Positions 45,465-53,239 of a DNA stretch of 64,000 nt are shown piece after piece. Source of the stretch: Rhizobium johnstonii 3841. Its GTDB lineage: Bacteria > Pseudomonadota > Alphaproteobacteria > Rhizobiales > Rhizobiaceae. Within the stretch, counting starts at the first letter, position 1. Each line of letters begins with the position of its first letter. Location of the stretch: contig NC_008384.1 of NCBI RefSeq assembly GCF_000009265.1, positions 310,001-374,000 of the forward strand, in the 5' to 3' direction. The notes below the pieces were generated by a model. The model was not told the origin of the DNA. It ran no database searches and was given only the letters and a program-made list of their open reading frames with translations. The position numbers and the translations under genes are program-made.

Positions 45465-45489
45465 GAAACAAAGATACACAAGCTACGTT
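45465..45489 (+). promoter_or_regulatory. imperfect EcfG-like promoter of the LOV kinase gene
   Basis: GAAAC (45465-45469, one mismatch to GGAAC), 16 nt, CGTT (45486-45489), 30 nt before the LOV kinase ATG. Confidence 0.35.
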
Positions 45490-45519
45490 ATCAGCCGACG
45501 ACTTTGTGAGCGTGGAAGC

Positions 45520-46557
45520 ATGACACCCCATACCAAAGAAAAACTCCACGGGGATTTGCCCTCCGCATCTTCAAAAGCAGCTTCTGCCGATCGGAAAGAG
45601 TTGGCAGCGATCGCATTTGAACGCACCAGGATGCCGATGGTCGTCACCGACGGCCGCAAACCCGATCTTCCGATCGTGCTCGCAAACAAGGCATTCCTCG
45701 AGCTGACAGGTTACCCGGCCCAAGAAGTGCTAGGCCGCAACTGTCGTTTCCTGCAGGGCCCCGCGACGTCTCCAATCGCGGTCGCAGAAATTCGTGCCGC
45801 TATCGCCGGCGAGCGTGAGGTCAGCGTCGAGATCCTCAATTACAAGAAGAGTGGGGAGCAGTTCTGGAATCGCTTGCATCTCAGTCCCGTCCATGGCGAT
45901 GACGGGAAGATCCTGTATTTTTTTGGATCTCAAATCGACATGACGGAATACCGGCGGATCGAGGCACTGGAGGCCTCCGAACATCGCCTGCTGATGGAAG
46001 TCGACCACAGATCCAAGAATGTCCTCGCGATCGTCGACAGCATCGTCCGCCTGAGCAATGCCGATGACCCCGCCCTTTACGCCGCCGCTATTCAACACCG
46101 CGTACAGGCGCTCGCCCGTGCCCATACCTTGCTTGCTGCACGGGGATGGACAAACATTTCTCTTGAGGAACTCATTCGCCAACAAGTGACGCCGTTCGCG
46201 GCCACCCGCGCTATTTTTAACGGGCCGGATATCAACATGCCTGCGCCGGTCGTCCAGCCCCTTGCGCTCGTACTCCACGAGCTCGCTGTCAACGCAGCCC
46301 ATCACGGTGCACTTGCCGTGGCGCAAGGCAGGCTTTCAATCAGTTGGAAGCCCAGACCGTCCGGGGCGGGCTTTTACATCCGTTGGCAGGAGGTGGGCGC
46401 CCCCACTCCACCCAAATTGGCCAAACGAGGTTTTGGTACGGTGATTGTCGGCGCAATGGTCGAAAAGCAGCTTAAAGGACGCCTTCAGAAAATCTGGTCG
46501 GACGAAGGGCTGCTTATCGACATTGAGATCCCATCGGCAGGCCCGACCTGCGCATAA
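45520..46557 (+). CDS. LOV-domain HWE histidine kinase (blue-light sensor)
   Basis: 345 residues. LOV domain at about 35-145 with the flavin-adduct cysteine C75 in G-R-N-C-R-F-L-Q-G and the distal N-R-L and F-F-G-S-Q strands. Then an HWE kinase: H163 in V-D-H-R-S-K-N, L-H-E-L-A-V-N-A, and R-W-Q-E-V. Flavin binding should make the kinase light-regulated, as for rhizobial and Brucella LOV kinases that affect stress, motility and host interaction. It has no output domain, so it must signal to a separate receiver. Confidence 0.92.
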   Translation: MTPHTKEKLHGDLPSASSKAASADRKELAAIAFERTRMPMVVTDGRKPDLPIVLANKAFLELTGYPAQEVLGRNCRFLQGPATSPIAVAEIRAAIAGEREVSVEILNYKKSGEQFWNRLHLSPVHGDDGKILYFFGSQIDMTEYRRIEALEASEHRLLMEVDHRSKNVLAIVDSIVRLSNADDPALYAAAIQHRVQALARAHTLLAARGWTNISLEELIRQQVTPFAATRAIFNGPDINMPAPVVQPLALVLHELAVNAAHHGALAVAQGRLSISWKPRPSGAGFYIRWQEVGAPTPPKLAKRGFGTVIVGAMVEKQLKGRLQKIWSDEGLLIDIEIPSAGPTCA

Positions 46558-46721
46558 CGGCACGTCGGCGCAGGAAAAGTGAGGTCAGAGACCCGCCCTT
46601 GAAATTAGAGACGGCCCCCGGTGACTAGGAATGGGATTGATTGTGATGGCCCTTGAACAGCTGCGGACCTGCCCCAATATGATTTTCATAAGGACCATTG
46701 GTGGCATGAAAGGAGGAAAAG

Positions 46722-47033
46722 ATGCCGCTGAACGATGTTCCGTGGACCCGGCCGGTGAGAATCCGGCTGCAGTGCGGTTTGGAGCGCACCTTCACAGGAG
46801 CCTACGACGCCTTGGATTTTCTCGAGAACGAATGGCCGCTGCGTCATGGAGAGCGCCACGAACGCGCGGTGAAAACGTGCCGTGGCGCTCTCAACGGGGC
46901 TATTCCCAGCATCGTCGCGCGCGAGGCCTTCGTGGCCGCCTGCCTCGAAGCCGGCATGCCGTCCATCCTTGCCCCGTGGAAGAGAAAGCCGACAACGGAT
47001 GCGGCCCGGCCAGCACGTCTCGTTGCCAGTTAA
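46722..47033 (+). CDS. DUF982 protein
   Basis: 103 residues, with AGGAGG upstream of the ATG. It matches the rhizobial DUF982 family: R-T-F-T-G-A-Y-D-A-L-D-F-L near residue 22, W-P, and A-R-E-A-F-V-A-A-C-L-E-A-G near 68. Members are about 80-100 residues and of unknown function. It is monocistronic. Confidence 0.85.
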   Translation: MPLNDVPWTRPVRIRLQCGLERTFTGAYDALDFLENEWPLRHGERHERAVKTCRGALNGAIPSIVAREAFVAACLEAGMPSILAPWKRKPTTDAARPARLVAS

Positions 47034-47117
47034 AGCAGAAACGATGATCTCGCCTCGGATGGGGCGAGGTCTGGTATAAGCGCACGTTTTCTCGTAAATG
47101 GCTGGGCGAACGCCGTG

Positions 47118-47258
47118 ATGGGACTTCCGGCTGTCAGCCGGCATTTCGCTGTCGGACGGGAGGGCGTCGCAGCGTATGCAATCACCGAAACAGCGGTTCG
47201 TATCCTTCGCGTCCTCCATGGCGCGCACGAATGGCCAGACACTTTGCCAACGAGCTAG
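47118..47258 (+). pseudogene. C-terminal fragment resembling a ParE/RelE-type toxin
   Basis: Frame ends with I-T-E-T-A-V-R-I-L-R-V-L-H-G-A-H-E-W, the usual last strand and tail of ParE/RelE toxins, preceded by S-R-H-F-A-V-G-R. Only about 45 residues align; the N-terminal helices and any antitoxin gene are absent. It is most likely the remnant of a deleted toxin-antitoxin module. Confidence 0.45.
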
Positions 47259-47539
47259 GCTTCGTTCTCAATGCTGAGAATCAACGGGTCGGTAGTCCGA
47301 ACTGGTTCAAGGCGACCATTCGGATAGAACCACTCCAAAGGGTTCTGCCGAGACGAGAACGGACTGATTTTTCTCAGTAATGATCTACGCTTGCGCCGCA
47401 GTCATAAACTCGCGTTGAACCTCAGCTCTGAAACATCGCACGCTTTCGGTTCAGAAACCTGCGCATATGACCTGGTCTGGGCGATCATCAACGGCACGGA
47501 ACCACCCACGACGGCCGGCGCCGCACGCCCGCATAAGTG

Positions 47540-47564
47540 GGAACGTAATTCCCGATCACGGGTT
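47540..47564 (+). promoter_or_regulatory. EcfG-type promoter of the DUF6766 gene
   Basis: GGAAC (47540-47544), 16 nt, GGTT (47561-47564), 34 nt before the ATG at 47599. 47259-47539 otherwise contains nothing recognised. Confidence 0.55.
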
Positions 47565-47598
47565 ACTGCGAAGCAGTATCTCGGAAGAGGGAAACACG

Positions 47599-48258
47599 AT
47601 GCGTACTTTACGCGACAACGGACTGTCGATCATTCTCGCAACGGCATCGCTGTTGACGATTGGCGGCATGCTGGTAACCGGTTATTTTGTCTACTATCAC
47701 GAACTCGCCGACCATGGTGCTGCGCAGATCGGACTGGCAGCCTACGCTGCGTCCGGGCATTTCCTTTCATCGCTTTTTGAGAACTGGGAAAGCGAATTTT
47801 TGCAAATGTCGGCCTACGTGATGCTGACCGCTTTTTTCTTCCAGCGCGGATCGGCTGAATCCAAGGATCCGGACGAGCCTGCCGAGCAGGATGAGGACCC
47901 CGCCTTAAGGCAGAATGACCCAGAGGTGCCGTGGCCGGTCCGCGTTGGCGGCTTCACAAGATTTCTCTATTCCTATTCGTTGGGGATCGCACTTGGCATG
48001 CTGTTTATTGTGACCTTTTTGCTGCATCTTCGCTACAGTGCGGAAGCCGAAAGCGCCGAGGCGCTGATACACGGCCAGCCTCCAGTCACCATGGTCGACC
48101 ATCTTGCGAGTGCGCGGTTCTGGTTTGAATCCCTGCAGAACTGGCAGTCTGAATTTCTGTCAACCGCGGTCGTCGTCGTTCTGTCGATCTTCCTGCGCTT
48201 TAAGGGGTCGCCGGAGTCAAAGCCTGTCGCTTCCTCGCATCGCGAGACGGGGGCCTGA
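47599..48258 (+). CDS. DUF6766 family membrane protein with internal repeat
   Basis: 219 residues with four membrane helices. The two halves are tandem copies: N-W-E-S-E-F-L ... F-Q-R-G-S-A-E-S-K and N-W-Q-S-E-F-L ... F-K-G-S-P-E-S-K, each following a hydrophobic pair. This matches the DUF6766 layout. Start ATG follows GAAGAGGG. A stress promoter lies upstream and the Nramp-like transporter gene follows 233 nt downstream; function unknown. Confidence 0.75.
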   Translation: MRTLRDNGLSIILATASLLTIGGMLVTGYFVYYHELADHGAAQIGLAAYAASGHFLSSLFENWESEFLQMSAYVMLTAFFFQRGSAESKDPDEPAEQDEDPALRQNDPEVPWPVRVGGFTRFLYSYSLGIALGMLFIVTFLLHLRYSAEAESAEALIHGQPPVTMVDHLASARFWFESLQNWQSEFLSTAVVVVLSIFLRFKGSPESKPVASSHRETGA

Positions 48259-48491
48259 ACACTTCGAGATCTGTATGGACGGGAGGCATGTTTTTCGAAG
48301 GCTTCAAACTTGTGACCCTGCAGATAGCGTCCGGCGAGACGCGTGTGCCCGCGCTTCGCCCGGCCGGTCATCGCACCAAAGTTCGTGATGACGAAAAACT
48401 CGACCGGGCCGCTTCTGGCCATCCGCCGGTAACGTTCCGCCATCTTGAAAGCCGTTAACTTCGAGTTAGTTATGCGTGACGGGAGGAGCGC

Positions 48492-49805
48492 ATGGAAACT
48501 TCATTCGGTGACCCATTGCCACGCGAAGCGCACCCGACACCCCGCGCGGCTGGAAAGCATGGTTCGGTCCTGAAGCAGCTCGGTCCCGGACTGATTACCG
48601 GAGCCGCCGACGACGATCCAAGCGGTATCGCGACCTACTCGCAGGCCGGAGCTCAGTTCGGCTTCAATATGCTCTGGACGATGCTGCTGACCTATCCGTT
48701 GATGTCGGCGATCCAGCTCATCAGCGCCCGCATCGGCCGTGTCACGGGATGCGGCCTCGCCACCAACATCGGGGCGATATGGCCCAAGCCACTTGTCGTC
48801 GGACTGGTACTGCTTCTATTCGTGGCGAACACGATTAACATCGGTGCCAACCTTGCTGCAATGGGAGCTTCCGCGGAACTCGCCACTGGAATACCAAGTC
48901 TTCCGGTAACCATGGTTTTCGCTGTTCTGTCCCTCACGCTGCAGATGTTCATTCGCTACGAAAGCTACGCCCGATATCTCAAATGGCTGACGCTCGTGTT
49001 GTTGAGCTATGTCGCCGTTCTATTGGTTGTCGAGATCGACTGGGTCGTGGCTTTGAAGGGCTTCATATGGCCGTCCTTTCCCCTGTCAGGCGACAGTTTT
49101 ACGGTCATCGTGGCGATCCTCGGAACCACGATTAGCCCCTACCTCTTTTTCTGGCAATCGAGCCAAGAGGTCGAGGAGATTGATCGCAAGGACAGCGCAG
49201 AGCCGCTCAAGAACGACCCGAGACAAGCTCCGAAGGAACTCAAGCGGATCCGTCTCGACACCTTTGCCGGAATGGCGGTTTCCAACATCGTCGCGATCGC
49301 CATCATCATGAGCACCGCAGCCACCCTCCATGCTCATGGCAAGACCGAGATTGCGTCGGCTGCCGATGTCGCCGAGGCCCTCAAGCCTCTTGCGGGCGAG
49401 TTCGCATTCGTGCTGTTCAGCCTCGGCATCATCGGGACCGGCATGCTGTCTATTCCGGTGCTTGCAGGATCCGCAGCCTATGCCTTTGGCGAGAGCCAGG
49501 ATTGGAAATGTGGCCTGGAGCACAAGCCGTGGGAGGCCTATGGCTTCTATGGAGTGATCGCGGCCGCCACCCTGCTGGGACTTGGCCTCGAGTTTATGCC
49601 TATCGATCCCATAAAAATGCTGTTTTGGAGTGCTGTTATTAACGGTTTCGTCGCCGTGCCGATCATGGTGGCAATGATGACGGTGGTCAGCCGTCACGGA
49701 CGAATGAAAGAATTCACAGCCTCCAAGACCGCTTTATTCTTCGGCTGGGCCGCCACCGTTGTCATGGCGATGGCGGCGATTGCAATGATCGTTCTCAAAA
49801 TATGA
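48492..49805 (+). CDS. Nramp-related divalent cation transporter
   Basis: 437 residues, about 11 membrane helices. Fold belongs to the Nramp superfamily, but the first metal-site motif D-P-G-N is replaced by D-D-D-P-S-G, and the TM6 A-x-x-M-P-H motif by S-P-Y-L-F-F-W. Thus the methionine that favours Mn/Fe is missing. It fits the Nramp-related group thought to carry Mg or other cations, or of unknown substrate. Start ATG has GGGAGGAG upstream. Confidence 0.82.
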   Translation: METSFGDPLPREAHPTPRAAGKHGSVLKQLGPGLITGAADDDPSGIATYSQAGAQFGFNMLWTMLLTYPLMSAIQLISARIGRVTGCGLATNIGAIWPKPLVVGLVLLLFVANTINIGANLAAMGASAELATGIPSLPVTMVFAVLSLTLQMFIRYESYARYLKWLTLVLLSYVAVLLVVEIDWVVALKGFIWPSFPLSGDSFTVIVAILGTTISPYLFFWQSSQEVEEIDRKDSAEPLKNDPRQAPKELKRIRLDTFAGMAVSNIVAIAIIMSTAATLHAHGKTEIASAADVAEALKPLAGEFAFVLFSLGIIGTGMLSIPVLAGSAAYAFGESQDWKCGLEHKPWEAYGFYGVIAAATLLGLGLEFMPIDPIKMLFWSAVINGFVAVPIMVAMMTVVSRHGRMKEFTASKTALFFGWAATVVMAMAAIAMIVLKI

Positions 49806-49884
49806 CGTCCGCTGGAACCTCCCTCGAACTGGCGGATTTTTACCAATGCCAATTCAAGTGTTCACCTCGCGCAATGGTCCCAAC

Positions 49885-50184
49885 CTAATGCAGCACTGAA
49901 AGCTTCGCCTGCCTCTCCAGAAGACCTTCGACGGTACCAACAAGCCTCGCGGCCCGCCGCAAGATGACCGCGCCGGTTGCGCTCACCGCGATGTCGTTGG
50001 ACATCCTTTCCATACAGCCTGCCACCTCCATCATTGCCGTGCCGAGCTCGCTGTGGCCGATGCGGTCCGCCAGCCGTGCAAGGCGGCGGATGTTCTCCAC
50101 ATAGCGGGAAATCACCAAGAGCCGCTGTGGCACGGGATCATAGGTAGTGGTGACAATCCGAGGTCGGGTTTGCCTGACTATCAT
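49885..50184 (-). CDS. 99-residue hypothetical protein
   Basis: A helical, soluble protein (N-I-R-R-L-A-R-L-A-D-R-I-G and A-V-I-L-R-R-A-A-R-L-V-G). Start 14 nt after the next upstream minus-strand stop, so it is in a two-gene unit with 50199-50525. I recognise no family. Confidence 0.55.
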   Translation of the reverse strand: MIVRQTRPRIVTTTYDPVPQRLLVISRYVENIRRLARLADRIGHSELGTAMMEVAGCMERMSNDIAVSATGAVILRRAARLVGTVEGLLERQAKLSVLH

Positions 50185-50198
50185 GTTCGGCCTCCCGC

Positions 50199-50525
50199 CT
50201 ATCCAAGCAAAACCTCATGGCGCGCGGGCCGCGTCTGCGAGCCCTTGTCTCGCCACTCGTCGAGCTTCTTGAGCGCGTCAAGAATGTCTCTGTATCGAAC
50301 CGGACGGGGGAGGCCCGGCGGATGGCGCAGTTCCGGCAACGATTCGACCGCGTGAAGGTCAGAAGCCCACGAAGCGAGAATTGCTCGTTTCTCGTCACTC
50401 GAAAGCCGCGCTGAGACGACCTCCTCCGGGCGGTCGAAGTGTCGGTGGGGGTGAAGAATGTGCGACGCGGATATCGCGTCGACCGCGTCGTGGCGGGTAG
50501 TGTGTTCAGAGCCTTTCGTTTTCAT
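50199..50525 (-). CDS. 108-residue hypothetical protein
   Basis: Contains S-S-D-E-K-R-A-I-L-A-S-W-A-S-D and the tail L-D-E-W-R-D-K-G, seen in small rhizobial proteins of unknown role. The start ATG has AGGAGAT upstream. Polar, no signal peptide. First gene of a pair with 49885-50184. Confidence 0.6.
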   Translation of the reverse strand: MKTKGSEHTTRHDAVDAISASHILHPHRHFDRPEEVVSARLSSDEKRAILASWASDLHAVESLPELRHPPGLPRPVRYRDILDALKKLDEWRDKGSQTRPARHEVLLG

Positions 50526-50562
50526 CTTGCATCTCCTAAAAACTTCCAGCTAACGGAGCGAA

Positions 50563-50655
50563 AATCTCCAGGTAAAAAGGAGATTGTTTCAACGAAAACA
50601 GCATTCAAGAGGTTCGAAGCGCGCCGCTCAAATTTTTTTAACGCGCCTCTTGAAT
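50563..50655. repeat. two inverted repeats next to a broken cytochrome b561 gene
   Basis: AATCTCC/GGAGATT (50563-50569 with 50579-50585) and ATTCAAGAGG/CCTCTTGAAT (50603-50612 with 50646-50655). The second encloses 33 nt including a T7 run. It ends 16 nt from the truncated b561 fragment, so it may be the scar of an element or a regulatory hairpin. Confidence 0.45.
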
Positions 50656-50671
50656 CAAAAAACCCTCGAGA

Positions 50672-50740
50672 CTGGACCGGCACCAGGAGGGCGACCAGCC
50701 AGTGAAGACCTATCTGGGCCAGCGAATAGCCAGGTTTCAT
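50672..50740 (-). pseudogene. cytochrome b561 N-terminal fragment
   Basis: The first 23 codons encode Y-S-L-A-Q-I-G-L-H-W-L-V-A-L-L-V, the first helix with heme-ligating histidine of cytochrome b561. Beyond it the sequence departs abruptly from the family. The remaining helices are missing. Confidence 0.6.
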
Positions 50741-50840
50741 CGAATTTTTCCGAAGCGAGAGGCCGCAGACTAGCCGGCGACGGTTAATGCTTCCTCACGC
50801 CCGGTTGCCAAAACGCGGCCGCCACAGATCACGGTGTGTT

Positions 50841-50865
50841 GGAACATTACTGCTGCCGCGCGGTT
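50841..50865 (+). promoter_or_regulatory. candidate EcfG-type promoter of the copper-module genes
   Basis: GGAAC (50841-50845), 16 nt, GGTT (50862-50865), 26 nt before the ATG at 50892. Confidence 0.45.
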
Positions 50866-50891
50866 CTATAGTGGAAGGGAAATCCAGCCGA

Positions 50892-51218
50892 ATGGGACTT
50901 GGGAGCATATTGCGCTACGCTCAGCTTCTGGTCGTCGCGATCCTCGTTGCGGCGAATCCTTCTGACGTGGCCGCGACGCCGAGCACTCTTCAAAGCCAGC
51001 ACTGTGCCGTCGTCGAGCGTGATCACCATCTGGGGCATACCTACGACCCGCAGACCGGGTGCTGTTCGACGATGCACTGCTGTCCGATCCTTCCGGAACT
51101 TGCCAAGGTCGCGGCTCCACGCTTCGAACCGGGCAGGCATGAACCGCCGCCGTCCGTCGAGAGGCCGCTCCTGCTGATCCGTGCGATCGATCCGCCGCCC
51201 CGATTTCCTCCAGTCTGA
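50892..51218 (+). CDS. exported Cys/His-rich hypothetical protein of the copper module
   Basis: 108 residues from ATG 50892. Signal peptide about 1-28. The mature part has D-H-H-L-G-H and G-C-C-S-T-M-H-C-C, a dense thiol/imidazole patch suited to Cu or other soft metals, then a proline-rich tail. It opens a same-strand run with DUF305 and the Cys-rich four-helix protein, which supports metal binding. No named family. Confidence 0.6.
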   Translation: MGLGSILRYAQLLVVAILVAANPSDVAATPSTLQSQHCAVVERDHHLGHTYDPQTGCCSTMHCCPILPELAKVAAPRFEPGRHEPPPSVERPLLLIRAIDPPPRFPPV

Positions 51219-51259
51219 GACAGTACAACTAACCTCAACCAGATTTCGGAGATCGAAAC

Positions 51260-51691
51260 ATGAAGACGTTCACCAGGCTTACCCTGTCCGGGGCAGTCGC
51301 CGCCTCCTTCGCAATCCTCCCGTCGGTGGCTTCCGCCCAGTCGACGATGGCCTACCCGGAGAAATGCAAGTCCCAAGGCATGGACATGTCGAAGGCAGAC
51401 ATGCCTTCGGGCGGCATGCCGATGGGCGACATGACCGACTACCAGAAGGCGTCGATGGACGGCATGAAGGTCATGCACATGAACATGATGCAAGGGATGA
51501 TGAAGAAGGACGCCGACGTCTCCTTCGTCTGCGGCATGATCGCCCACCACATGGGCGCGATCAGCATGTCGGAGGTCGAGCTTAAGTATGGCGACAACGA
51601 AGAGGCCAAGCAGATGGCCCAGAAGGTCATCGAAGCCCAGAAAAAGGAGATCGAAGAGATGTCCAAGTGGGTGGACAAGGAAGCCAAGTAG
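51260..51691 (+). CDS. DUF305 periplasmic copper-associated protein
   Basis: 143 residues, signal peptide about 1-26 (S-V-A-S-A-Q). The mature protein is methionine-rich (M-D-M-S-K-A-D-M-P, M-K-V-M-H-M-N-M-M) with the DUF305 H-H-M core in I-A-H-H-M-G-A-I. DUF305 proteins recur with CopA/CueR and are thought to bind Cu(I) in the periplasm. Followed 10 nt later by the four-helix Cys protein. Confidence 0.86.
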   Translation: MKTFTRLTLSGAVAASFAILPSVASAQSTMAYPEKCKSQGMDMSKADMPSGGMPMGDMTDYQKASMDGMKVMHMNMMQGMMKKDADVSFVCGMIAHHMGAISMSEVELKYGDNEEAKQMAQKVIEAQKKEIEEMSKWVDKEAK

Positions 51692-51701
51692 GAGATTGAC
51701 C

Positions 51702-52034
51702 ATGCATCACATGTCAACTGAGATGAAAGCCTGCATCGACAACTGCCTCGCCTGCTACCGCGAATGCCTGTCGATGGCCATGGGCCACTGCCTGGAACTG
51801 GGCGGCGAACATACCAAGCCCCAGCACTTCAAGCTGATGATGGCCTGCGCAGAGATCTGCCGGACCTCTGCGCACTTCATGCTGATCGGCTCGGAACACC
51901 ACAAGCATGTCTGCCGGGAATGCGCCGAAATCTGCGGCCAGTGCGCCGAAGACTGCGAGCGGATCGGCGACATGCAGAGCTGCGTCGACGCCTGCCGCCG
52001 CTGCGCCGATAGCTGCCGCAAGATGGCTGCGTGA
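51702..52034 (+). CDS. Cys-rich four-helix-bundle copper storage-type protein
   Basis: 110 residues with sixteen cysteines, mostly as C-x-x-C and C-x-x-x-C on predicted helices (C-L-A-C-Y-R-E-C, C-R-E-C-A-E-I-C-G-Q-C, C-V-D-A-C-R-R-C). This is the DUF326/Csp pattern: four helices packed around many Cu(I) ions. No signal peptide, so a cytosolic store (Csp3-like) is likely. Start ATG has GGAG 9 nt upstream. Confidence 0.9.
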   Translation: MHHMSTEMKACIDNCLACYRECLSMAMGHCLELGGEHTKPQHFKLMMACAEICRTSAHFMLIGSEHHKHVCRECAEICGQCAEDCERIGDMQSCVDACRRCADSCRKMAA

Positions 52035-52137
52035 TCGGGGAGGGCGACGTCCGCCCTCTTGCTGCCTAGATGAGAACGGATACCCGGCGACGGATATCCG
52101 CAGCAGGTGGCAGGGTCCGGTTTGGAACGCAGCATTG

Positions 52138-52692
52138 ATGAAACAGACCACTTACATGAAGAAGGTTGGGCTGCTCTCCGTCGTGGGGGCAGTCCTGATG
52201 GCTTCCCTTCCGTCGCCGGCCGCGGCGGACCTGGTCACCCTTCGACAGGCGGACATGAAGGCCATGGGCGCCGCGGCGAAGACGATCTCCGGCATGTTCA
52301 AGGATCCGGCGACTTATAAGGCCAGCGAGTTCAAATGGGCGGGCGACACGATCCGCGACAAATCCGGGAGCGTTCTCTCCGCACATTTCGCCTCCGAGGC
52401 GGCCAGTCCGCAGTAGAAGGCGAGGCCGAACTTCCTCGAAGAGCGCGAGCGGTTCGACCGCCTCGCCAACGACCTACGCGACTACGCCGTCGCGCTGGAT
52501 GCCACCGCGGAGAACAACCCCGGAGGGATGCCCGCCAGCATGCGCATGAAGCCTGGAGAGGCGATGGGCGGCGGGCCGCTCGGCACCCACGTTCGCAACG
52601 AGCAGGAGCTGTCGGCGCTGCCGGCGGAACACGCGTTCCACCTCATGCTCCAGACCTGCACGACCTGCCACGTCAGGTTCAGGATGGAATGA
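52138..52692 (+). pseudogene. cytochrome c556-type gene with an in-frame amber codon
   Basis: The frame runs from ATG 52138 (alternative 52156) through a signal peptide and an M-x-x-M-x-x-A-A-K-T-I segment to C-T-T-C-H near the end (TGA 52690-52692). It is interrupted once, by TAG at 52414-52416, after A-A-S-P-Q. Downstream sequence keeps perfect c556 character without any other lesion. Either a recent nonsense mutation, a sequence error, or readthrough; as written the heme-binding C-terminus is not made. Confidence 0.8.
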
Positions 52693-52720
52693 CGTCGCCA
52701 CTCGGGACCGAGAGGTGCGG

Positions 52721-53185
52721 CTAGCGCCTGCCGTGGTCCGTCTTCAATCCGTTGAGACCGAAGCGGGAATTGGTCGCAGGCGGCGGCGCTTCTTCGCTCT
52801 GATTGGCGAACTCCTCGATGATCGGGCAGTCGGGCCGATCATCGCCATGGCAGTGCTTGGCCAGATGCTTCAGCGTTGCCGTCATGGCGTGGATCGCCGC
52901 AGCCTTGCGTTCGAGCTCCTCGATGTGTTCGCGGGCGATGCTCTTCACGTCGGCGCTCGCTCTCGACCTGTCCCGCCAGAGGGCCAGCAGGGTCTTCATC
53001 TGCTCGACGGAGAAGCCGAGGTCCCGCGCCCTGCGTATGAACCGCAGCGTATGGACGTCGTTTTCGCCGTAGGTGCGGTAGCTCGATTCCGTGCGATGCG
53101 CGGGCGTGATCAGCTTTATCTGCTCATAGTAGCGGATCATCTTCGCCGACACGCCGCTGGCCTTTGCTGCCTCTCCGATGTTCAT
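52721..53185 (-). CDS. cueR: MerR-family copper-responsive regulator CueR
   Basis: 154 residues. MerR winged helix at about 1-70 (M-N-I-G-E-A-A-K-A-S-G-V), dimerisation coiled coil, then the Cu(I) loop C-H-G-D-D-R-P-D-C-P, the C-x7-C spacing of CueR. It activates copper efflux by untwisting 19-bp-spacer promoters; such a promoter lies before copA. It is 54 nt downstream of copA, same strand. Confidence 0.9.
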   Translation of the reverse strand: MNIGEAAKASGVSAKMIRYYEQIKLITPAHRTESSYRTYGENDVHTLRFIRRARDLGFSVEQMKTLLALWRDRSRASADVKSIAREHIEELERKAAAIHAMTATLKHLAKHCHGDDRPDCPIIEEFANQSEEAPPPATNSRFGLNGLKTDHGRR

Positions 53186-53239
53186 TCCATGCTCCTGTCG
53201 ATATGGGAGGGCGGCTTCGATGACGACGCCCCAATTGCC

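Noticed and set aside
48033..48443. 136-codon minus-strand ORF between DUF6766 and the Nramp-like gene
   Set aside because: Half of it is antisense to the DUF6766 gene and it shows no family resemblance or ribosome site.
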